Shown: positions 50,676 to 59,730, counted from the first letter of the stretch. The stretch: 64,000 nt of DNA from Streptomyces sp. GSL17-111 (GCF_037911585.1 NZ_JBAJNS010000001.1:4201501-4265500), one strand, 5' to 3'. Made by a program: numbers and translations. The notes: a model not told the origin generated them from the letters alone.

Positions 50676-52007
50676 ATGGGGGCCAAGTGTCCGAACGAGG
50701 GGCTGCGCCGGGTTCTGGGCGAGGCCGACTGGTCGCAGACCCAACTCGCCCAGGCGGTCAATCGCCTGGGGCGTGAGTGCGGCATGCAACTGCGGTATGA
50801 CAATTCGGCAGTGAGTCACTGGCTGGACGGCACCATGCCCAGGGAGCCCGTCCGGCCCCTGGTGCGAGAAGCTCTGGCCAGGCGCTGCCGCAGGCCGGTC
50901 ACGTTCGCCGAGATCGGTTTTGCCGTGGATACATCAGCCTCCCACGCGAGTACCGTGGAAAACCTGGTCGACCTGGAGAGGTTGGACATGGACCCTTCGC
51001 GGCGGGGCGTGCTGGGGGCGGGTCTGTTCTCCGTCGCCCTGACGATCCCGGACTGGCAGGACCTCGTCGGGCGGGTCGAGGCCGTCCAGACGGGGCGGGC
51101 GGCCCGGATCGGGTGGAACGACGTCGAGATGGTCACCGCCATGACCGAGCGCATCAGCGACCTGGACGATCAGTTCGGCGGGCGTCACGCGCGTCCCATG
51201 GCCGCGTCCTTCCTGGTCAACACCGTGGCTCCCTACCTGGCGGCCGACGCCCCGGAGGACGTCCGGAAGGGCATGCTCTCCGCCGCCTCCGACCTCTGCT
51301 ACCTCGCCGGCTACATGGCGGCTGACGAGGGGGCGCACGGACTGGCGCAGAAGTACTACCTCCGAGCCCTGGAACTGGCGGGGCAGGCCGAGGACCACCT
51401 CACGTACTGCACGACCCTTCGCGGCATGAGCGTGCAGGCGGTGGACCTCGGGCATGGCCCGCAGGCCCAGCGCCTCGCGGACGCCGCCGCTGCCGCCTCC
51501 CCGCAGGCCGGGCCGCGTATGCGGGCCTTCCTGGCCGGGCAGCAGGCCCACGCCTACGCCCAAATCGGTGACCGGGGCGGCGCTCTGCGCTTCATGAACG
51601 AGGCCGAGCGGGCGATGGACCGGGCCGAAGCACGGGAGAAGACGTTCGGTGCCTACGACCCGGCCGCGCTGAACTATCACTTCGGCCAGGTGCGTTACGA
51701 GCTGGGGGAGGTCGAGGCATCGATCATCGCCCTGACGGAGGCCGAGCGGCTCCGTTCGCCGATCGAACGGCGGACGCGGGTCCGGCAGGTCGCCCTGTGC
51801 GCCGAGCGCCAGCTGCGGGTGGGCAGGCTGGAGGAGGCATGTGTGACCTGGCACCGCGCGTTGGACGACTACCCCCTCGTCCAGTCCGGCCGGTGCGACG
51901 ACCGGGTGCGGGACATGCGGGCGCTGCTCCGGCCGCATCTGGGCCACCCCGGTGCCCGGGAGCTCCACGAGCGGTCGCGCACGCTGCACGGCACACGGGC
52001 GGTGTGA
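50676..52007 (+). CDS. XRE-type regulator with TPR domain
   Basis: The ATG follows AGAGGA. The 443-residue protein opens with a helix-turn-helix (LRRVLGEADWSQTQLAQAVNRLG, NSAVSHWLDGTMP, residues about 8-50). A helical linker follows, then tetratricopeptide-like repeats (GLAQKYYLRALELAGQAEDHLTY, GDRGGALRFMNEAERAMDRAEA). Members often flank ATP-grasp RiPP loci and may have controlled the tgm genes nearby. Its 3' end stands four bases from the stop of the convergent heliorhodopsin gene. Confidence 0.85.
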   Translation: MGAKCPNEGLRRVLGEADWSQTQLAQAVNRLGRECGMQLRYDNSAVSHWLDGTMPREPVRPLVREALARRCRRPVTFAEIGFAVDTSASHASTVENLVDLERLDMDPSRRGVLGAGLFSVALTIPDWQDLVGRVEAVQTGRAARIGWNDVEMVTAMTERISDLDDQFGGRHARPMAASFLVNTVAPYLAADAPEDVRKGMLSAASDLCYLAGYMAADEGAHGLAQKYYLRALELAGQAEDHLTYCTTLRGMSVQAVDLGHGPQAQRLADAAAAASPQAGPRMRAFLAGQQAHAYAQIGDRGGALRFMNEAERAMDRAEAREKTFGAYDPAALNYHFGQVRYELGEVEASIIALTEAERLRSPIERRTRVRQVALCAERQLRVGRLEEACVTWHRALDDYPLVQSGRCDDRVRDMRALLRPHLGHPGARELHERSRTLHGTRAV

Positions 52008-52011
52008 CGCC

Positions 52012-52794
52012 TCAGTCGGCCAGGGAGCCGCCGAAGATCTGCCAGGCCAGCAGGGATTTCGCCACCAGGCTGAGGACCAGGTAGCCCTTCTCCCCGTACG
52101 CGTAGTCCGACCACCGGCCGACCCCCCGGTACTGAAGCCACTGGTTGAGGCCGAAGCTGAAGAAGAGGACGGCTTGCACGACCACGATTCCGTACACGAA
52201 GCCCGGGACCGTCTCGGCCGCGACGACGTTGTAGACGATCGCCGCCCACGGCGCCAGGCCCACCAGGGTGCCGAACCAGAACGGCAGCATCGTCGTCCTC
52301 GCCCGCCCCGGCGGGTTCATCAGCTCTTCGAGCCAGCCGAAGAGAATCATTCCGACGTTGGCTCCGACCACAGCGATGACGGCGTTGATGCCGGTGATGC
52401 CCGAGTAGAAGCCGATGAGCAGCACCATCAGCGTCGCGCTCAGCGCGTACTCCACCCACCGGAACCGATTGATGCCCCGCCTGAGGTCGTGTTCGTAGGT
52501 GGAACGGAACACCGTCGCCGTCAGCAGGTGGTCCAGCGCCGCGAGGCCGAGGAAGACGGCGACGGCCCAGCCGATCGGTACGTCGAACAGCGCCTCGGGA
52601 GTGGGCGCCTCCGTCCCCGGGGGGCCCTCCGGTACGGAGGAGGTGACGGTGATCGAGAAGCTCCCGGCGAGGAGCACGATCGCCACGGCCTGGGCCAGGT
52701 GCAGCAGCGTCAGCCCCAGGTTCCATGCCCGGAGCCCGGCGAGGCGTTCAGGGGTGACCCCGCTGGCCACCGGAGTGCCGTCCTCACTTCTCAC
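52012..52794 (-). CDS. Heliorhodopsin
   Basis: GTG at 52794 has GGAGG five bases upstream. The 260-residue protein has about seven hydrophobic helices. Helix 3 contains RWVEYALSATLM with the counterion Glu115. Helix 7 contains LVLSLVAKSLLAWQIFGG with Lys246, the retinal Schiff-base Lys. Both segments are hallmarks of heliorhodopsins, which lie with inverted topology (N-terminus inside) and have slow photocycles without proven ion pumping. A glutaredoxin-like gene lies 112 bases upstream on the same strand. No carotenoid cleavage oxygenase for retinal is in the window. Confidence 0.9.
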   Translation of the reverse strand: MRSEDGTPVASGVTPERLAGLRAWNLGLTLLHLAQAVAIVLLAGSFSITVTSSVPEGPPGTEAPTPEALFDVPIGWAVAVFLGLAALDHLLTATVFRSTYEHDLRRGINRFRWVEYALSATLMVLLIGFYSGITGINAVIAVVGANVGMILFGWLEELMNPPGRARTTMLPFWFGTLVGLAPWAAIVYNVVAAETVPGFVYGIVVVQAVLFFSFGLNQWLQYRGVGRWSDYAYGEKGYLVLSLVAKSLLAWQIFGGSLAD

Positions 52795-52906
52795 GTGTTC
52801 CTCCAGGGGGTCGGCGCCGCGCTACGTCCTCATGGTCGTCCCTGCCCCGTCACGACCCACGCAGTCACGCCGCCACCTCGCCGAAAGTCCCCCGTGTGGC
52901 GCCCGG

Positions 52907-53350
52907 TCACGCGGAAGGGGAGAGCTGTTCGCGCACCCACTCGGGATCGGGATTGGTGTGTGGCCGGCCCGCCACGACGACGGTGGGCACGGTCTCGTTG
53001 CCGTCGTTGGCTGCTCTCACCGCTGCGGCTCCTGCCGGGTCGCGCCAGATGTTGACCCAATGCAGCAGGCGCGCGCTGCGGCCGAGTCGGATGCGTAGCC
53101 GCATGCAGTACGTGCAGCCCGGCCGCCAGAGGACGACCGGTCGCCCGTCGACCGCGCTGCGGCGTTGCGCCTCCTCCGCACTGATCGTCCTCGGGAAGAT
53201 CAGGGGTGAGTTCACGCCGGCGAGCGCCAGGAACGCCAGCAGGAGCCCTGCGGCCGTGCCGGGGCTCCCCTTGAGGATCTGCCCCGTCGCGATGGCTGAG
53301 CCGCTGAGCACGAACAGCATCGGCAGGATCCAGGCGCGCATCATGGTCAT
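52907..53350 (-). CDS. Membrane-anchored glutaredoxin/mycoredoxin-like protein
   Basis: ATG 53350 (MTMMRAWILP) is preferred; the open frame extends to 53485 without a start signal, and ATG codons at 53344 and 53341 are options. The 147-residue protein has two hydrophobic segments (about 5-22 and 28-45), then a thioredoxin fold with the redox motif GCTYC, cis-Pro in ETVPTVVV and a C-terminal helix. Mycoredoxin-type chemistry with mycothiol is likely. It lies upstream of the heliorhodopsin gene and may be co-transcribed. Confidence 0.8.
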   Translation of the reverse strand: MTMMRAWILPMLFVLSGSAIATGQILKGSPGTAAGLLLAFLALAGVNSPLIFPRTISAEEAQRRSAVDGRPVVLWRPGCTYCMRLRIRLGRSARLLHWVNIWRDPAGAAAVRAANDGNETVPTVVVAGRPHTNPDPEWVREQLSPSA

Positions 53351-53648
53351 ACAGGCTAACGACCACCACGAGGGACGTGCGGGTGGGTCGCGAGGTGCTT
53401 CCGAGTGCCCGCACGATGGCCTGGGACCGCACTCACCCCCTCGCCCGACCAACCGATCCGCGTGATCGACCGAGAGGGTTTCCACTGTTCACCGGCGGGG
53501 GAGACGCCGTTGGCGGCCACCTGCTGGGCAGGGCGGCCGAGGCCCTGGACGACGTGGACGGCCGGGTTCCGGGGCTGGAAGGGTGAGAACGTGCCCGGAA
53601 TCGGGCAGGAAATTTGCGTGGACGCCTCCGGGGCCCCAGTATCGGTCC

Positions 53649-53927
53649 GTGCTCGAACGCCGGACGCCGGTCCACGACGACCTCGTGGACCACCTGACCC
53701 GCACCACCGCGCTGCCGCGCGGGGAGGCCGCGCGGGTCGTCCTCGACGTGCTCGCGTACTTCGACGAGACCGCCGAGGACTACGTGCGCCGCCGGCACCG
53801 GGAGCTGCAGTCCTCTGGGCTGCGGAACCCGGCGATCTTCGAGCGCATCCAAGCGGAACTGCCGTACCGGGCGGTCGCGCCGCCCGAGCTCAGCCTCCGG
53901 CAGCTGCGCCGCATCGTCTACGGCTGA
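53649..53927 (+). CDS. Small conserved hypothetical protein (92 aa)
   Basis: GTG 53649 (VLERRTPVHDDLVDHL) is the likely start; GTG 53583 would add 22 poorly coding residues. No Shine-Dalgarno is seen and CAGTAT lies ten bases upstream, so a leaderless transcript is possible. The product is helical and charged (EAARVVLDVLAYFDETAEDYVRRRHRELQ) with the end LSLRQLRRIVYG. It precedes glmS by 33 bases and may share its transcript. Confidence 0.72.
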   Translation: MLERRTPVHDDLVDHLTRTTALPRGEAARVVLDVLAYFDETAEDYVRRRHRELQSSGLRNPAIFERIQAELPYRAVAPPELSLRQLRRIVYG

Positions 53928-53960
53928 GCGACGAGTGCGACGACGGACGAGGAGAGGCCC

Positions 53961-55787
53961 ATGTGCGGAATCGTGGGGTACATCGGCAAGCGGGACGCCA
54001 CGCCCCTGCTGCTGGAAGGTCTGCAGCGGCTGGAGTACCGGGGCTACGACTCGGCCGGCATCGCCATCCACAGCAGCGGTACGGGCAGGAGTGCGGGCCT
54101 GAAGACCGCCAAGGCCAAGGGCCGCGTCCGTGAGCTGGAGGCCCGGCTGCCCAAGCGGTTCGCGGGCTCCACCGGCATCGCGCACACCCGCTGGGCCACC
54201 CACGGCGCGCCCAGCGACGAGAACGCCCACCCGCACCTGGACGCCGAGGGCAAGGTCGCCGTCGTCCACAACGGCATTGTCGACAACGCCGCCGAGCTGC
54301 GTGCCAAGCTCACCGCCGACGGCGTCACCTTCGTCTCCGAGACCGACACCGAGGTCATCTCCCACCTCGTGGGCCGCGCGCAGGGCGCCACGCTGGAGGA
54401 GAAGGTCCGCGAGGCGGTGGCCGTCATCGAGGGCACCTACGGCATCGCCGTCCTGCACGCCGACTTCCCCGACCGCATCGTCGTCGCCCGCAACGGCTCC
54501 CCCGTCCTGCTCGGCATCGGCGAGCACGAGATGCTCGTCGCCTCCGACGTCGCGGCGCTCGTCTCCCACACCCGCCAGGTCGTCACCCTGGACGACGGCG
54601 AGATGGCCACCCTCAAGGCCGACGACTACCGTACCTACACCACCGAGGGCTCGCGGACGTCCGCCACGCCGGAGACGGTGGAGTGGGCCGCCGAGTCCTA
54701 CGACATGGGCGGCCACGACACGTTCATGCACAAGGAGATCGCCGAGCAGGCCGACGCCGTCGACCGCGTCCTGCGCGGCCGGATCGACGACCGGTTCGCC
54801 ACCGTCCGGCTCGGCGGCCTCAACATGGACGCCCGCGAGGCCCGCGCCGTGCGCCGCGTCAAGATCCTCGGCTGCGGTTCGGCGTACCACGCCGGTCTCA
54901 TCGGAGCCCAGCTCATCGAGGAGCTGGCCCGCATCCCCGCCGACGCCGAACCGGCCAGCGAGTTCCGGTACCGCAACGCCGTCGTGGACCCGGACACGCT
55001 CTACATCGCCGTCAGCCAGTCCGGCGAGACGTACGACACCCTCGCCGCCGTGCAGGAGCTCAAGCGCAAGGGCGCCCGCGTCCTCGGCGTCGTCAACGTC
55101 GTCGGCTCGGCCATCGCCCGCGAGACGGACGGCGGCGTCTACGTGCACGCCGGGCCGGAGGTCTGCGTCGTCTCGACCAAGTGCTTCACCAACACCGCCG
55201 TGGCGTTCGCGCTGCTGGCGCTGCACCTGGGACGCATCCGCGACCTGTCCGTCGCCGACGGCAAGCGCGTCATCGAGGGCCTGCGCGCACTCCCCGCGCA
55301 GATCGCCGAGATCGTCGCGAACGAGGACCGGATCGCCGCGCTCGCGGCGGACTACGCCCAGGCCAAGTCGATGATGTTCGTGGGCCGCGTGCGGGGTTAC
55401 CCGGTGGCGCTGGAGGCGTCGCTGAAGCTCAAGGAGATCTCCTACATCCACGCCGAGGCGTACCCGGCCTCCGAGCTGAAGCACGGCCCGCTGGCGCTGA
55501 TCGAGCCCGCCGTCCCGACGGTCGCGATCGTCCCCGACGACGACCTGGTGGACAAGAACCGCGCGACGCTGGAGGAGATCAAGGCCCGCAGCGGGCGCAT
55601 CCTCGCCGTAGCCCACGCCGAGCAGGAGAAGGCCGACCACACGGTCGTCGTCCCGCGCAACGAGCCGGAGCTGGACCCGATCCTCATGGGCATCCCGCTC
55701 CAGCTCCTCGCCTACCACACGGCGCTGGCCCTGGGCCGGGACATCGACAAGCCCCGCAACCTCGCCAAGTCCGTCACCGTCGAGTGA
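53961..55787 (+). CDS. glmS: Glutamine--fructose-6-phosphate aminotransferase (isomerizing)
   Basis: The ATG has GGAGAGG before it. The 608-residue enzyme has the full class II glutaminase domain (Cys2 after MCGIVGYIG, EYRGYDSAGI, HTRWATHG) and two SIS sugar domains (GCGSAYHAGL, SQSGETYDTLAA; ALEASLKLKEISYIHAEAY) and ends KPRNLAKSVTVE. It makes glucosamine-6-phosphate for wall and teichoic precursors. Streptomyces often carry two glmS genes; the adpA-side location matches the second one. No glmS ribozyme was seen upstream. Confidence 0.95.
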   Translation: MCGIVGYIGKRDATPLLLEGLQRLEYRGYDSAGIAIHSSGTGRSAGLKTAKAKGRVRELEARLPKRFAGSTGIAHTRWATHGAPSDENAHPHLDAEGKVAVVHNGIVDNAAELRAKLTADGVTFVSETDTEVISHLVGRAQGATLEEKVREAVAVIEGTYGIAVLHADFPDRIVVARNGSPVLLGIGEHEMLVASDVAALVSHTRQVVTLDDGEMATLKADDYRTYTTEGSRTSATPETVEWAAESYDMGGHDTFMHKEIAEQADAVDRVLRGRIDDRFATVRLGGLNMDAREARAVRRVKILGCGSAYHAGLIGAQLIEELARIPADAEPASEFRYRNAVVDPDTLYIAVSQSGETYDTLAAVQELKRKGARVLGVVNVVGSAIARETDGGVYVHAGPEVCVVSTKCFTNTAVAFALLALHLGRIRDLSVADGKRVIEGLRALPAQIAEIVANEDRIAALAADYAQAKSMMFVGRVRGYPVALEASLKLKEISYIHAEAYPASELKHGPLALIEPAVPTVAIVPDDDLVDKNRATLEEIKARSGRILAVAHAEQEKADHTVVVPRNEPELDPILMGIPLQLLAYHTALALGRDIDKPRNLAKSVTVE

Positions 55788-56211
55788 CCCCACGCCGGGG
55801 CCCGGACCGCTTCGTCTCCCGCGAGGAGTTCGCCGCGACGTCCCCCACCGCGCCGGCTCCTTCCCCCTTCCCCTGACGCCTTCCGCAGGGATCAGGAAGC
55901 CACGGCCGACCAGGAGGGAGGCCCTCTGCGCGGGGACGGTGGCGGTTGTACGTGGGGGGCGGGCAACGGAGTTGGGACAAACTACTCGTCCGTAGCACGT
56001 GCAGGTGGTGCCGGTGACGGGCATACACACCGCAACGTGCCGCCGACGGGGAAGTGACGGTCTCCGGTACGGCGGCTGGGCTCGGCGTAATGGGCGACGC
56101 CGAGCCGGCAGGGCGGCTCCGGGTGCGTATGGTGGCACGCTCCCGGAGCCGCCCTTCGACGTGCTGCACGGCGGCGGGAGGGACGTACGGAGAGCCGCGC
56201 GGGGGGAGCCG
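55788..56211. other. Intergenic region after glmS
   Basis: About 420 bases between convergent glmS and the stress protein gene. Open frames here are by-products of high GC. No tRNA, clear terminator or ribosome binding site was found. The piece around 55960-56000 (GGGACAAACTACTCG) is AT-richer than the rest. Confidence 0.4.
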
Positions 56212-56742
56212 TCAGGGGATGACGACGACGGGGCGCTGCGCACGGCGGGCGAGCCGGCCGGCGACGGAGCCGAAGATGCGCCCCACGATCCCGTGCGTGG
56301 AGCCGACCACGATCGCGTCGGCCTCGTACTCGCGGCCGACCTCCTCCAGTTCGTGGCAGATGTCGCCGCCGCGCTCGACGAGGATCCACGGCACCTCGGC
56401 GAGGTGGTCCGCGCAGGCCAGTTCCAGCCCCAGCACCTCGGTGCGGTGGTCGGGGACGTCGACGAAGACGGGGGGCTCGCACCCGGCCCACACCGTGGTC
56501 GGCAGCCGGTTGGCGACGTGGACGATGATCAGCCCGGAGGCGGAGCGGCGGGCCATGCCGATGCCGTACGCGAGGGCCCGCTCGCTGGACAACGAGCCGT
56601 CGAAGCCGACGACCACGCCGTGCTGGAACGCCGGGTCACACGGGTGAGGGGCCGGTGTGCCGTCCGGCACCGCGTCGGGCAGCGCCGGAGCGTCGGCGAC
56701 CGGCTTGCGGTCCGCAGGTTCGGGGATCTCGTGTCCGGCCAT
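56212..56742 (-). CDS. Universal stress protein (UspA family)
   Basis: A 176-residue protein. After 40 Pro/Ala/Asp-rich residues the Usp domain starts VVVGFDGSLSSERALAYG and ends with the ATP-loop VVGSTHGIVGRIFGSVAGRLARRA then VVVIP. The complete G-x2-G-x9-G pattern suggests nucleotide binding. It is transcribed away from the adpA promoter region. Confidence 0.9.
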   Translation of the reverse strand: MAGHEIPEPADRKPVADAPALPDAVPDGTPAPHPCDPAFQHGVVVGFDGSLSSERALAYGIGMARRSASGLIIVHVANRLPTTVWAGCEPPVFVDVPDHRTEVLGLELACADHLAEVPWILVERGGDICHELEEVGREYEADAIVVGSTHGIVGRIFGSVAGRLARRAQRPVVVIP

Positions 56743-57725
56743 GGCTGTCTCGGCGAAGAAGTCCTCGGGATGAGGGGCTAACGGATGGTTGCGGGCTCAA
56801 TAAAGTCTGGGAACTGCCTTTTCATCCCCCTACCCCCAGGGTACGGCCCTACACGCGCCGTGCCCAGGGTCTCGATCGGTCCGGGGATCGAGGCCGAAGC
56901 ATGCCCGAGTGCGCGCCCCCGCGCAATGCCGTCTCGCGCGCGGTGACGGCGTCCCGGGGGCCCTGCGCGGCCTCCTCGGCGGCCGTGCGGGGCGGGCCGG
57001 CCCTCCCTCGTGGCCGCCGTCCGCATCGTGGAACGGCAGGGATGCGCCGCCGGATTGCCGATCCGTGCCTCCGTGCGCCCCTGGTGCGCCGCCGGTGGGG
57101 TGGCTGAAGGGCGGCGGAGGGCGGGTCGAGTCGTCGTCGCGGCGTGGTGGGGGTGTCGGGCCTCGGCGAGAGGGGTGTCGCGCCGGGCCGTCGACCGTGC
57201 GCCACGGGTGCGTCGTCGCTGGTCACCGGCGGCGGATCCGGCGCGGGTCCGGGTGCCTCGCAGCGTCGGGGGCCGGTGCGGGAACGCCTGGGAGCGCCTG
57301 CGCGGCGGTGCCGGGCGGGTGTCGTGCCGTCGTGCGCCACCGGGCCGCCCCGTGCACCGGCCGTACGCTCGTTCACGGAGCCGGAAGCCCCTGTCAGGCG
57401 CTCTTTTCGGCCAACTTCCGAACGTGGTACACACCTTGGCAGAATCGTGGACGCTGGCCGCCCTACCAGGAGTGAAAGGAGTGCAACCCGTGAACGCACC
57501 ATACGCAGCACCGCCGGGGCGCCTCCCGCTCCCCCACGGGGCGTCGACGGATGCAACGCAACGTGATCGAATGCTTCACGCCACGTTGTGTTGTCGACAA
57601 AGCACTGAGTGATGAACTTGTCACTGCGGATGCCTACGACACAGTAGATTCGATCTTGGAGAACCACGGCGGGGGAAACCGTGCAACACCGAGAGGAAAG
57701 CGACCACTGAGGGGGGCTTGACCAC
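56743..57725. other. Long upstream region of adpA
   Basis: Nearly 1 kb without a credible gene. The last 350 bases are less GC-rich. Visible elements are a 10-base palindrome TTGTCGACAA (57591-57600), an inverted repeat AGTGA-N8-TCACT (57609-57626) and GAGGGGGG eight bases before the adpA ATG. Long, multiply regulated upstream regions are known for adpA in Streptomyces (autoregulation, gamma-butyrolactone receptor, BldD). I could not find a full match to a published consensus. Confidence 0.5.
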
Positions 57726-58967
57726 ATGAGCCAGGACCCATCGCACGGCCCCGCGCCCGTCCGGAAACTGACCGCCCGGCGGCGTCGCGAGATCGTGGCG
57801 GTGCTGCTGTTCGGCGGTGGGCCGATATTCGAGAGCTCGATCCCGCTCTCCGTATTCGGCGTCGACCGGCAGGATGCGGGAGTACCCAGGTACCGGTTGC
57901 TGGTATGCGCCGGTGAAGAAGGCCCCCTACGCACCACGGGCGGCCTCGAACTGACAGCTCCTCATGGCATAGACGCCATCGCGCGGGCGGGGACCGTCGT
58001 TGTCCCGGCCTGGCGCTCGATCACCCAACCACCACCGGCGGCCGCTCTGGAGGCGCTGCGCCGCGCCCACCAGGAGGGCGCCCGCGTCATGGGCCTGTGC
58101 ACGGGCGCGTTCGTCCTCGCCGCCGCGGGCCTGCTGGACGGCCGTCCGGCGACGACGCACTGGATGTACGCGCCGACGCTCGCCAAGCGCTACCCGGCCG
58201 TCCACGTCGATCCACGGGAACTCTTCGTGGACGACGGCGACATCCTCACCTCGGCCGGCACCGCCGCCGGCATCGACCTGTGCCTGCACGTGGTGCGCAG
58301 CGACCACGGGGCCGAGGCCGCCGGCGCGCTCGCCCGACGGCTCGTCGTGCCGCCCCGCCGGGGCAACGCCGCCGAAGTGGGCCAGCTGCACCGGCTGGAC
58401 AGGTCTTTACCCGAGGAGATCGGGACCGACCCGCTGGCCGAGGTCGTCGCCTGGGCGCTGGAGCACCTCCACGAGCAGTTCGACGTGGAGGCGCTGGCCG
58501 CCCGCGCGTACATGAGCAGGCGCACCTTCGACCGGCGGTTCCGCGCGCTCACCGGCAGCGCGCCGCTGCAGTGGCTGATCACCCAGCGGGTGCTCCAGGC
58601 ACAGCGGCTGTTGGAGAACTCCGAGTTCTCCGTGGACGAGGTCGCGGCGCGCTGCGGCTTCCGTTCACCCGTCGCCCTGCGCGGGCACTTCCGGCGGCAG
58701 CTCGGCGCCTCGCCGGCGACGTACCGCGCCGCCTACCGGGCCCGCCGCCCGGCGGCCCCCGACGCGGGCGGGCTGGACGGTCCGGAGGGGGGACCATCCT
58801 CGGTCCCCTTCCGGATGCCGCCCGCCCGCTCCGAAGCCCATGGGGCGCCCGGCTTCCCGGACGCCGCGCTGGTCGCCGCGGGGGCCGGGGGAGGGGCGCA
58901 CGGCAGGCCGCGCGCCGAGGCGTACGCGGCCAGAGTGCCGGGCCAGCGGGGCCACGGGGCGGGCTGA
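57726..58967 (+). CDS. adpA: AdpA, central developmental AraC-family regulator
   Basis: The 413-residue protein joins a DJ-1/PfpI-like dimerisation domain (about 24-210, with GLCTGAFVLAAAGLL) to an AraC DNA-binding domain (about 240-340: EALAARAYMSRRTFDRRFRAL, VDEVAARCGFRSPVALRGHF). A single TTA leucine codon at 58407-58409 (codon 228, RSLPEEIG) sits in the interdomain linker, so translation depends on the bldA tRNA. AdpA switches on morphological development and secondary metabolism. It is followed by ornA, as in other Streptomyces. The C-terminal 70 residues are Pro/Gly/Ala-rich. Confidence 0.96.
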   Translation: MSQDPSHGPAPVRKLTARRRREIVAVLLFGGGPIFESSIPLSVFGVDRQDAGVPRYRLLVCAGEEGPLRTTGGLELTAPHGIDAIARAGTVVVPAWRSITQPPPAAALEALRRAHQEGARVMGLCTGAFVLAAAGLLDGRPATTHWMYAPTLAKRYPAVHVDPRELFVDDGDILTSAGTAAGIDLCLHVVRSDHGAEAAGALARRLVVPPRRGNAAEVGQLHRLDRSLPEEIGTDPLAEVVAWALEHLHEQFDVEALAARAYMSRRTFDRRFRALTGSAPLQWLITQRVLQAQRLLENSEFSVDEVAARCGFRSPVALRGHFRRQLGASPATYRAAYRARRPAAPDAGGLDGPEGGPSSVPFRMPPARSEAHGAPGFPDAALVAAGAGGGAHGRPRAEAYAARVPGQRGHGAG

Positions 58968-59004
58968 GGGCGCGCGTCGCGTCCGTCAACGTAGGGTTAC
59001 CCGC

Positions 59005-59604
59005 ATGAACGATCGGATGGTGTGGATCGACTGCGAGATGACCGGCCTCTCGCTGACCGACGACGCGCTCATCGAGGTGGCCGCGCTGGTCACCGACGCC
59101 GAGCTCAACATCCTCGGCGAGGGGGTGGACATCGTGATCCGTCCCCCCGCCGAGGCACTGGCGTCCATGCCGGACGTCGTGCGGACGATGCACACGAGCT
59201 CGGGGCTCCTGGACGCCCTCGACGGCGGCACCACACTCGCCGACGCCGAGGCCCGGGTCCTGGCGTATGTGCAGGAGCACGTGCCGGAGGCGGGGAGGGC
59301 GCCGCTGTGCGGCAACTCCATCGCGACCGACCGCGGCTTCCTCAGTCGGGACATGCCGGCGCTCGACGCCCACCTGCACTACCGGCTCGTCGACGTCTCG
59401 TCGATCAAGGAGCTGGCCCGCCGCTGGTACCCGAAGGCGTACTTCAACAGCCCCGAGAAGGGCGGCACCCACCGGGCGCTCACGGACATCCGCGAGTCCA
59501 TCGCCGAGCTGCGCTACTACCGGGAGGCGGTCTTCGTGCCGCCCCCCGGCCCGGACTCCGACGCCGCCAAGGCCATCGCCGCCCGCCACGCGGGCGGGGC
59601 CTGA
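59005..59604 (+). CDS. orn: Oligoribonuclease
   Basis: ATG 59005 (MNDRMVWIDCEMTGL) starts a 199-residue DEDDh exonuclease. The metal residues are in WIDCEMTGL (Asp/Glu), SIATDRGFL (Asp) and GGTHRALTDIRESI (His, Asp). It degrades 2-5-nt RNAs and, in other bacteria, pGpG from c-di-GMP breakdown, which links it to the EAL protein at 18504. Its position after adpA is the ornA locus of Streptomyces. Confidence 0.96.
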   Translation: MNDRMVWIDCEMTGLSLTDDALIEVAALVTDAELNILGEGVDIVIRPPAEALASMPDVVRTMHTSSGLLDALDGGTTLADAEARVLAYVQEHVPEAGRAPLCGNSIATDRGFLSRDMPALDAHLHYRLVDVSSIKELARRWYPKAYFNSPEKGGTHRALTDIRESIAELRYYREAVFVPPPGPDSDAAKAIAARHAGGA

Positions 59605-59730
59605 GCCACCGGGGGCGCCCCCGAAAAGGCGTGCGCGAGCACCCGCCCCGACCCTGTACACTCGTATCCGGCCGGTGCGGGAAGCCCCGCAGCAGGCGGT
59701 CGGCGGAAGCCGGTCGCATGACCGGACGTG

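Noticed and set aside
53377..53586. 69-codon plus-strand frame upstream of the small gene before glmS
   Set aside because: No ribosome binding site, weak codon pattern and overlap with the antisense end of the glutaredoxin-like frame; evidence is too thin to call a gene.
53433..56243. 936-codon open frame on the minus strand opposite glmS
   Set aside because: It is antisense to a perfect glmS, has no ribosome binding site or known domain, and its composition is that of the GC-rich complement of real codons.
57591..57626. BldD box upstream of adpA
   Set aside because: CACTGAGTG and nearby repeats look similar at first sight, but the spacing of the conserved AC and GT pairs does not fit the BldD consensus.
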